From: Oscheius sp. JU75 | Lineage: Eukaryota; Nematoda; Chromadorea; Rhabditida; Rhabditidae | Reading direction: 5' to 3' | Assembly (NCBI GenBank): GCA_037178855.1 | Contig: JASJZC010000001.1 | Location: 2,356,001-2,420,000, forward strand | DNA length: 64,000 nt | In this document: in pieces, positions 58,511 to 64,000 of the stretch | Layout: every line of letters starts with the position of its first letter | Numbering within the stretch: the stretch's first letter is position 1 | Notes under the pieces: generated by a model | What the model saw: the letters and a program-made list of their open reading frames with translations, nothing else | Databases searched by the model: none | Told to the model about the DNA's origin: nothing | Made by a program: the position numbers and the translations under genes

Positions 58511-59155
58511 ATGGCTGGTACGCAGGAATCGGAGGAGATGAAGGAACAGCAGGCTACCGCGAAGAGACGTCCCGTCAGGAAGACCAGGAGCAGCGGATCC
58601 ACGAAGCCTAGTGGCAGAGGCCCGGCCAAGAGACGTCCGACACAATAGAAGAAGAATTAAAAAGAGGGCAGATTTCTGTCCAGTCTGAACTGCTGCAGTA
58701 GCAAGTGACCAGTGGAGAAGAAAAAGCTGACCTCGAAGCAGGTAGTCAAGTGACAGCCCAGTCTGAGCCAGTCCGGATCGAAGAAGAACAAGGGATGCTT
58801 GAAGAATACGGTTAAGCAGACAAATGAACCGGCCAAGCAGGCGAAGGAGGCGATCAAGAAGAACTATGAGTCAGCCAAGAAGTTCAAGGAACCGAACACG
58901 AAGACGAAAACGGAGCTGCCACTGAAAGGGCAATCGAGTGAGCCGGTCGAGAGCTCGGAGAAGAACAGGGAGGAAGGAAAGGGGGACCATCTGGGCACGG
59001 CTCTCGAGATCGAAGAGGTCAATAAGAAGAAGGTGAGGAGCTCAGCATCCGGAACAGAGTCTCCTAGTCAAGCAGTGCGTCCAGGTGGGGAAGAACGTCC
59101 TGCGCTGGGAATACGAGGAGAGTGTACCGCTGAAGATGAAGAAGGAAGAGTCTAG
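58511..59155 (+). pseudogene. Lysine-rich basic protein locus with in-frame stops
   Basis: From ATG 58511 the frame encodes MAGTQESEEMKEQQATAKRR and continues Lys/Arg/Ser/Pro-rich to a TAG after 45 codons. The same frame then has three more stops (TAA, TGA, TGA) before a long open part from 58799 to 59155 of the same composition (AKQAKEAIKKNYESAKKFKE). An AATAAA at about 59266 suggests a real transcription unit. It may be a pseudogene of a linker-histone-like or sperm-type basic protein, or a short 45-aa gene followed by relic sequence. Introns that remove all stops were looked for and not found. Confidence 0.4.
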
Positions 59156-59269
59156 GCCGTCTTCTGGAGCAGAAACCGAAGAAGATCAAGATGAAGGAGA
59201 AAGAGAAGCCGAGGGACAAGTACTGCACTTGTTGCGACTGCGAAGGTAATACATATTGAGCGCGAAATA

Positions 59270-59981
59270 AACTGCTGGATAAGGTTGTTTCTTCTTTTTT
59301 TTCATCTATGTCCCTCTCTCTTTCTCCTAATGTTGGTCCGCATTCCATCTAATATCCCTGAGCTTCTGTTACATTCGGAACATCTGCTCGTGCTGCTAAT
59401 CAAGCGCCGTCCAGCCAGAGTCGAAAAACCCTGACGGGGAGGCAAAAAGCCAGTTGAGGAAAACATAAACCAGCTGCCGGAGCTCATTTTATTTACAACC
59501 CGTAATGAACAAATATGGATAACAAGAACTCGGTCAGTCTATCCAGTCATCTTCCTTCTCAAAAGCTCCTGTGATGATTGTTACCATCTTGGAAGTCATG
59601 TGGCAAGGAGGATAAGAGGAAGAAGCTGATTGATTCATCGACACGTCATGGGTAGAGGAAGTAGCCGGCTATATACGGCAATTGATTATGAAGACATGGT
59701 CATGGGAACAGTCTCTGGTAGAGAAGTTCATTTGGAAGTGAATCTTCGATAGAGACAGAAACATAAGTCAAGGTGGTCTTTGTTCGGAAAGAGATAAAGG
59801 TAGAAAGCAACGTTTGGAGGGAAGGATAGAGAGACAGAAAGATTGTTTCATCATTTCACACAATGCTACCGGTGTTCTCTCTCCCAGTTTAGAGTCCGTT
59901 ACGTTAATTCCGTTCACTCCTTATCAGTAGAGACAAATCCGTGAATCATGACGCGTGTTTCGGTAGACTTATAAGTGTAGG
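59270..59981. other. Intergenic region
   Basis: No gene recognised. A TTATAAG motif at about 59970 is too near the next start codon to be a normal TATA box. Confidence 0.35.
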
Positions 59982-60386
59982 ATGTCTTCTTCCTATCACA
60001 GAATGAGCTACCCTAGCAATTCTTCTCCCATAGCGCCCTCAATGAACGAGTACATCATTCCAACTGCTCCACCCCAATATTCTCCCAAACCTTGCAGACA
60101 ACCACCTTCTTATTCTTACCCGGGTGTTCTTGGTAACCTAGGGTACTTTGAATGCTCTAGAGTTTTTCTTACAGAGATTAAATCTGATCCCAAACCCATG
60201 CACAGTTGTCTGTGTCGAGGTCTTCTTATTCTAGCGATACTGGTCATAACTTTGGTCATTGTCGTCATTTTGGCTCTGACCACTGATGTTTTTGATGGGA
60301 CAGAGACATTGACCACAAGTATACCTTCGACGACAACGACAGGGGATCTTAACGAAAAGTCTTACAATCCCTACGACAGACGCTGA
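59982..60386 (+). CDS. Small PPxY membrane protein
   Basis: Read through, the frame has 134 codons. A phase-preserving intron of 42 nt (60133-60174, GTAACC to TTTCTTACAG) would give 120 aa. The N-terminus has two PPxY motifs (APPQYSP, QPPSYSYP). CLCRGLLILAILVITLVIVV is the single membrane helix, headed by cysteines; a Thr-rich tail (SIPSTTTTGDL) ends DRR. Plan matches 42193: proline/tyrosine-rich cytosolic part, cysteines, one helix. WW-domain ligases are likely partners (inference). Confidence 0.65.
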   Translation: MSSSYHRMSYPSNSSPIAPSMNEYIIPTAPPQYSPKPCRQPPSYSYPGVLGNLGYFECSRVFLTEIKSDPKPMHSCLCRGLLILAILVITLVIVVILALTTDVFDGTETLTTSIPSTTTTGDLNEKSYNPYDRR

Positions 60387-60820
60387 TTTCTCTTTTTTAT
60401 ATACCTAAAATGCATAATGAATTTTCTAGAACTATCGTCTCTCTCTGCCTCCCTGTCTCCAGAGAGAGAGGGAGAGAGAGACAGAGAGACAAAATTAGGT
60501 CCTTCCATGTTTGTTCCAATATTCTTGTCCTGAAGAACTTCTGTTCGCCTAGAACTCTTGACTCATCTTTACGCTCTCTTGAGAAAACACAGAGTATCCA
60601 CCTCCACTTTGATTTGTCATCCAGAGAACTTTCCAGAACCTTTCTCAACGTGTTTTGACCCAATCATCCACGTCGTCCTCTGTTTCGTAAGCCACCCCCG
60701 TTGAGTCAGCTGGCATCTTTTTGGGGCTTGCCCTCTCTCTCTCTCTCTCACTGAGGGGGCGGAGGTGGGCTGGACGAGAAGTGCTCGAGCCAATGGCAGC
60801 CCAGTTAACAGGACAGAGGG
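60387..60820. other. Spacer and promoter region of calponin-type gene
   Basis: Contains AGAGAGAGACAGAGAGAC repeat (60460-60492), a CT run (60733-60750) and a CCAAT box (AGCCAATGG, about 60788-60796). Confidence 0.5.
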
Positions 60821-60828
60821 TATAAAAG
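60821..60828 (+). promoter_or_regulatory. TATA box of calponin-type gene
   Basis: GGGTATAAAAGC, with a CCAAT box about 30 nt upstream, lies 59 nt before the start codon at 60880. A strong core promoter fits a highly expressed muscle or cytoskeletal gene. No trans-splice acceptor is obvious between it and the start. Confidence 0.6.
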
Positions 60829-60879
60829 CTAGAGACAGAGAGTGAGAGGTCAGATTCGTCTCCTTTTATCTCACACATC

Positions 60880-62096
60880 ATGGCCAGCCGCACCACTGCC
60901 GGAGGAATTGGCTTCGCCGTCAGACAGAAGGTTGGTCAAATTCTTTCCAATTTTTTCTCTTCTTCATTTCTATTGACTTCGACATTTCTCCTGAGGTCTA
61001 GTTATTAACTCAGTTATCGTGCTTCATCCTAGCACTGACACTTTTCTTCCAGAGTATACGTTTTGAGTTTTGAGTGCTACGCCACTCTGTGGTCGGTTGT
61101 CATCTGTGAATCACTTAACTAGACCGTAGAGAAAACTGGCCCTAAAAGAGAACAGCTTGTGCTTCAACTCCAGCGGTTACACTCTTTGTTTGGAGATTCA
61201 TGACTTCAGATAGGACCAATGAGGGTCACTAGTGTTTTTCCCTATAGAGAGGCGTCACTTTACTCTGTTTTCTTAGCATATCGAGTCGATGTTCCGGTTC
61301 AGGAATGCTTACAATCTTACTCTTCCCAATCCTTGGAAGACATTGCTACTAGAAACGGACAACTTGGGTGGAAGTTTAGTCGGAAGAATTCAGTAAAAGT
61401 TTGTCACTGTTCGAATTGGCACAAAGGTTCGGTTTATGGGTTCGAGACTGTCAGACAGACTTAGTGACAGGATAGCTTTTTCTTTATAGCAGAGAGATTG
61501 AGAGACAGAAACAGATTTTTTTCCCATTCCCATAGGCTCGGTGACTTTTAACTAGTAGACACTTGTTTTATGGATTTCAGTTCATACTTCTCTTAATTGT
61601 ACTAAACCGTACTCATATGTTTCAGCAAGATTCCAAGTACAACGAGGATGAGGGACATGCTCTTCTCGAGTGGATTAAGAAGCTTTCCGGGGAGAACATC
61701 AGCACTGCCGGTGATCGTGACAACTTCCTCAGGCTGCTCAAGGACGGAACTCTTCTCTGCAAGTGAGTGATGCCATATGGCTCGGAACCTTGCTTTTTTG
61801 ACCCGTCCCCCGGACCCAATTGTTTACGGGGCCCTCAAAAGATCGGAGAGAGTGTAAAGTGCGGGGCAGTTTGAGCCGAAAGGCTCTTTGACGTGTAAAT
61901 AGTTGAATCTTGTAAACAGAGTACAGAGAATGGGTTCCAGAATGGCCAACGGTATTGAGGCCGGAAGCGTGAAGAAGATCCAGAAGCCCACTGGAAACTT
62001 CCCCTGCATGGAGAACATCAACGCCTTCGTCGAGGCTGCCAAGAAGGTACGACAAATCTCTGTCTCTCTGTCTCTCTGTCTCTCTGTCTCTCGATT

Positions 62097-62128
<32 letters not shown>

Positions 62129-62377
62129 CCACATACTCTTCCTTACAGTTCGGAGTTCCCACCGAAGAGACCTTCCAAGCTGTCGATCTTTTCGAGGCCC
62201 GTGATCTCTTCTCCGTCTGCGTCACCCTCCTCTCTCTCGGCCGTGTCGTAAGTCACTCTTTCTTTCTTTTTAATTTTTGAAATTCCGTTGCTTATTGACC
62301 GATTTTATAGACTAGTACCGCTTGCTAAACTGCTTCCATTTCAGATGAAGGCCCAGGGCAAGCCCAGCCCCTTCTAA
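60880..62377 (+). CDS. Calponin/transgelin-type actin-binding protein with two candidate last exons
   Basis: Exons 60880-60930, 61626-61762, 61920-62046, 62149-62247 and 62345-62377; 148 aa. A single calponin-homology domain: [92 protein letters not shown]. The last exon gives [11 protein letters not shown] second acceptor (TTTTTCAG at 62488) opens an exon at 62489-62518 reading LEKQGKPHP and a stop, in the same phase, so either can follow SLGRV. There are no calponin repeats, so it is closer to transgelin/nematode CPN-type proteins, which bundle actin in muscle. Confidence 0.88.
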
Positions 62378-62736
62378 ACCTGCTTATCACTAACTTTCCA
62401 CCTCCCGAGTTTGTAAATAAGGTAAGTTCGTAACCCTTAATCTTTTCAATCGGCAGTTCTTTCTCACCCGTTCCATCTCGTTTTTCAGCTCGAGAAGCAG
62501 GGAAAGCCCCACCCGTGATCACCTTCTCCAACTCTTCGTTCCGCGCCCAGTCGCTCCCATTCTTGTATACCTTTCCAATTTTTGATCCCGTAATGAATTT
62601 TCTCACGTGACTCTGTTTCTAGTGCAGTCGGTGATGATGTAGTATGACGTAGAGCCTTCACGTAAACCAAAAAGAACGCGGTTCTTATCTGTTAGAAGAT
62701 TATACGGTTGCCCTCAGTTCTCTTTTTTTCACAACA

Positions 62737-62859
62737 ATGACCAGTGTGGTACCTCTACAAGTCGAGCGTCTAGCTGGACTGGACCCCACGGCTGGATCTG
62801 TACCTCCTCCAGCCTATACTGCTGTCAATTCAGTGCCCAGGATTGTTGAGAGAGTCTAA
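62737..62859 (+). CDS. Short PPxY peptide, perhaps first exon or fragment
   Basis: ATG 62737 opens 40 codons with GSVPPPAYTAVNSVP, the same PPxY context as in 42193. No membrane helix follows before the stop. It may be a fragment of that small membrane protein family, or a first exon whose partner was not found. Confidence 0.35.
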   Translation: MTSVVPLQVERLAGLDPTAGSVPPPAYTAVNSVPRIVERV

Positions 62860-62958
62860 GTTATAGGCTGGTTACAGCACCACAGAACTTGTTTCACAAC
62901 CCGAATGCAGGATTTTTGGAAAACATGTGTAAAAATATCAACAGAAAAACGTTACATT

Positions 62959-63053
62959 GCTACTCTCCTCAAGAGGAAAGCTTTCCAAAAATTACAACCT
63001 CTGATTTCTCAGGGTCGTTCTAGAGACTAACCTCTTAACTTGGGTAAATAACC
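62959..63053 (-). ncRNA. SL2-like spliced-leader RNA gene (variant leader)
   Basis: On the minus strand, positions 63053-63032 form a 22-nt leader starting GGTTATTTACCCAAGTTAAG, followed by a GT donor (GTTAGTC). An Sm-type site (GTAATTTTTGGAA) and a terminal hairpin (CTTTCCTCTTGAGGAGAG) follow; length about 95 nt. The leader differs from SL1 but has the GGTT...ACCCA-GTTAA pattern of SL2-family leaders. The bases before it (AGCGTC) match SL1 copies B and D. SL2-type leaders cap downstream genes of nematode operons. It lies 25 bp after the stop of the gene at 63079, same strand. Confidence 0.85.
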
Positions 63054-63078
63054 GACGCTAAAGGCGAGCTCTGGGAAC

Positions 63079-63772
63079 TCATGCAAGCGGCGCGCCGAAA
63101 CAATACGGGTGAGACCTGTCCAAATTTTCAGAGCACTGTTCGAGTACAGGAACGGTGGCAGTGACAGTGGGAACTACACGTCCGTTGCTTAGGATCCAGA
63201 TAACCCAGGCTATGATCCTGATGACGATGACTTTCATAAAAAGTATAATTGCTAAGAGCGAGAGAGATCGATGAGTCATTTACTGGCACTCGAGACAGTC
63301 CCATTGATTATCTTCTTTTGGCGACACCACCAGCCGTGTTTCTTCTTTTCGGAGGTAGCTGGAAAATTAAAAACGTTCAGAGAAACAGAAAGAGAGATAA
63401 ACAGCTAGACAGAGAGAGCGAGAAAGAGACAGAGTCAGAAAGCTAGGCGACGGAGAGACAAAAAGTTCAAAGAGACAGAGACTTACCAGTATTTTTCCTT
63501 TCATGGTCGTTCCTGCAGACACGTCCACAGCAGCACAGTTCTTTTATCACAATCACATTCGGAGCCGGCGGAATGGAGCTAGTTGGACGGGGTGGAACCA
63601 CTGGAGACGAGCTAGATCTTGACAAGGATTCAGAATTCAGCCTTGGTGGCCGTGGAGGTGGTAAGGGTGGAACCTCATCGTATTGCGGCTCTTCCCAAGG
63701 AGCCGAAGGGATCTGACTTTGAACAAAAACAGTTGACGGGTAGGGAAGAAGAGTACCCGCAGGCTGAACCAT
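63079..63772 (-). CDS. Proline-rich membrane protein
   Basis: Two exons: 63772-63487 and 63251-63079; 152 aa. The N-terminal 80 residues are Pro/Ser-rich with SH3- or WW-type ligands (VPPLPPPRPPRL, VVPPRPTS). A cysteine cluster (LCCCGRVC) is followed by a short charged loop, then one membrane helix (VIVIRIIAWVIWIL) and a short lumenal or outer tail with two cysteines. Same plan as the other small membrane proteins here. No signal peptide. Confidence 0.65.
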
Positions 63773-64000
63773 CGGTCTCTGATAAGAAAGGGGGAGACTG
63801 TTATCGAAACGGAAACTGTGCTAAACTTTTTCCATCGTCAACTTTTTCCTAATTGATGTCCGACTAATGGACTAAAAGCCAGCTGTTGAGCAGCTCTATC
63901 TCACTGCCATCGGTTCTCGTTGGCTGTAATAATCGGGAGAAGGTAGCAAAGGCAAAACAGACCGGCTGTTCAAAGGAAGCGAAGATAAGGGGTCAACAAC
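63773..64000. other. Window end, no gene recognised
   Basis: Upstream region of the minus-strand proline-rich gene; no feature seen. Confidence 0.4.

Overview
This is nuclear DNA of a nematode. The proof is direct: four loci carry the 22-nt SL1 spliced-leader sequence at the 5' end of an SL RNA-like unit of about 100 nt, and a fifth carries an SL2-like variant leader. Protein genes have short introns ending in TTTTCAG or TTTAG. Several start codons lie a few bases after such an acceptor, as expected for trans-splicing. A cuticle collagen, an astacin with EGF and CUB domains and a carboxypeptidase with a ShKT domain fit the same phylum. The genus cannot be named from the sequence. All gene models below were built by hand by joining exons with matching splice phase, so coordinates run from start codon to stop codon across introns.

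Layout. 0-0.7 kb: end of a Tc1/mariner transposon. 4.7-6.7 kb: globin. 7.3 kb: SL1 RNA gene. 8.5-15.0 kb: complete gp210 nucleoporin gene (17 exons, 1,840 aa). 15.8 kb: second SL1 unit, with a changed splice donor. 16.2-20.4 kb: a small secreted protein and a 753-aa astacin. 21.0-25.4 kb, minus strand: a cysteine-rich protein, a small secreted protein, an unknown protein and a cuticle collagen. 26.1-32.3 kb, minus strand: an acidic protein and a 1,040-aa zinc carboxypeptidase; one carboxypeptidase intron holds two more SL1 RNA genes. 35.2-42.1 kb: an orphan gene and two tandem protein kinases fused to a degenerate GTPase-like domain. 42.2-46 kb: two small proteins, a retrotransposon gag relic and a seven-helix receptor. 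46.7-53.6 kb: a coiled-coil protein, a BTG/Tob protein resembling FOG-3, a tail-anchored protein and a Maelstrom homologue. 54.4-58.1 kb: a LINE fragment and a third kinase fusion. 58.5-63.8 kb: a lysine-rich locus with stops, small proline-rich membrane proteins, a calponin-type gene with two possible last exons, and the SL2-like RNA gene.

Themes. The window carries part of the trans-splicing machinery of its host (SL RNAs). It also holds two gene pairs spaced like nematode operons, which would use an SL2-type leader downstream. Germline regulators (Maelstrom, BTG/Tob) lie within about 5 kb of each other. Secreted cuticle or extracellular-matrix proteins (collagen, astacin, carboxypeptidase, proline/alanine-rich proteins) dominate the middle. 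The least explained part is the family of kinases with a GTPase-like C-terminus, present three times. Short tracts related to (AGAGAC)n fill many introns and spacers on both strands.
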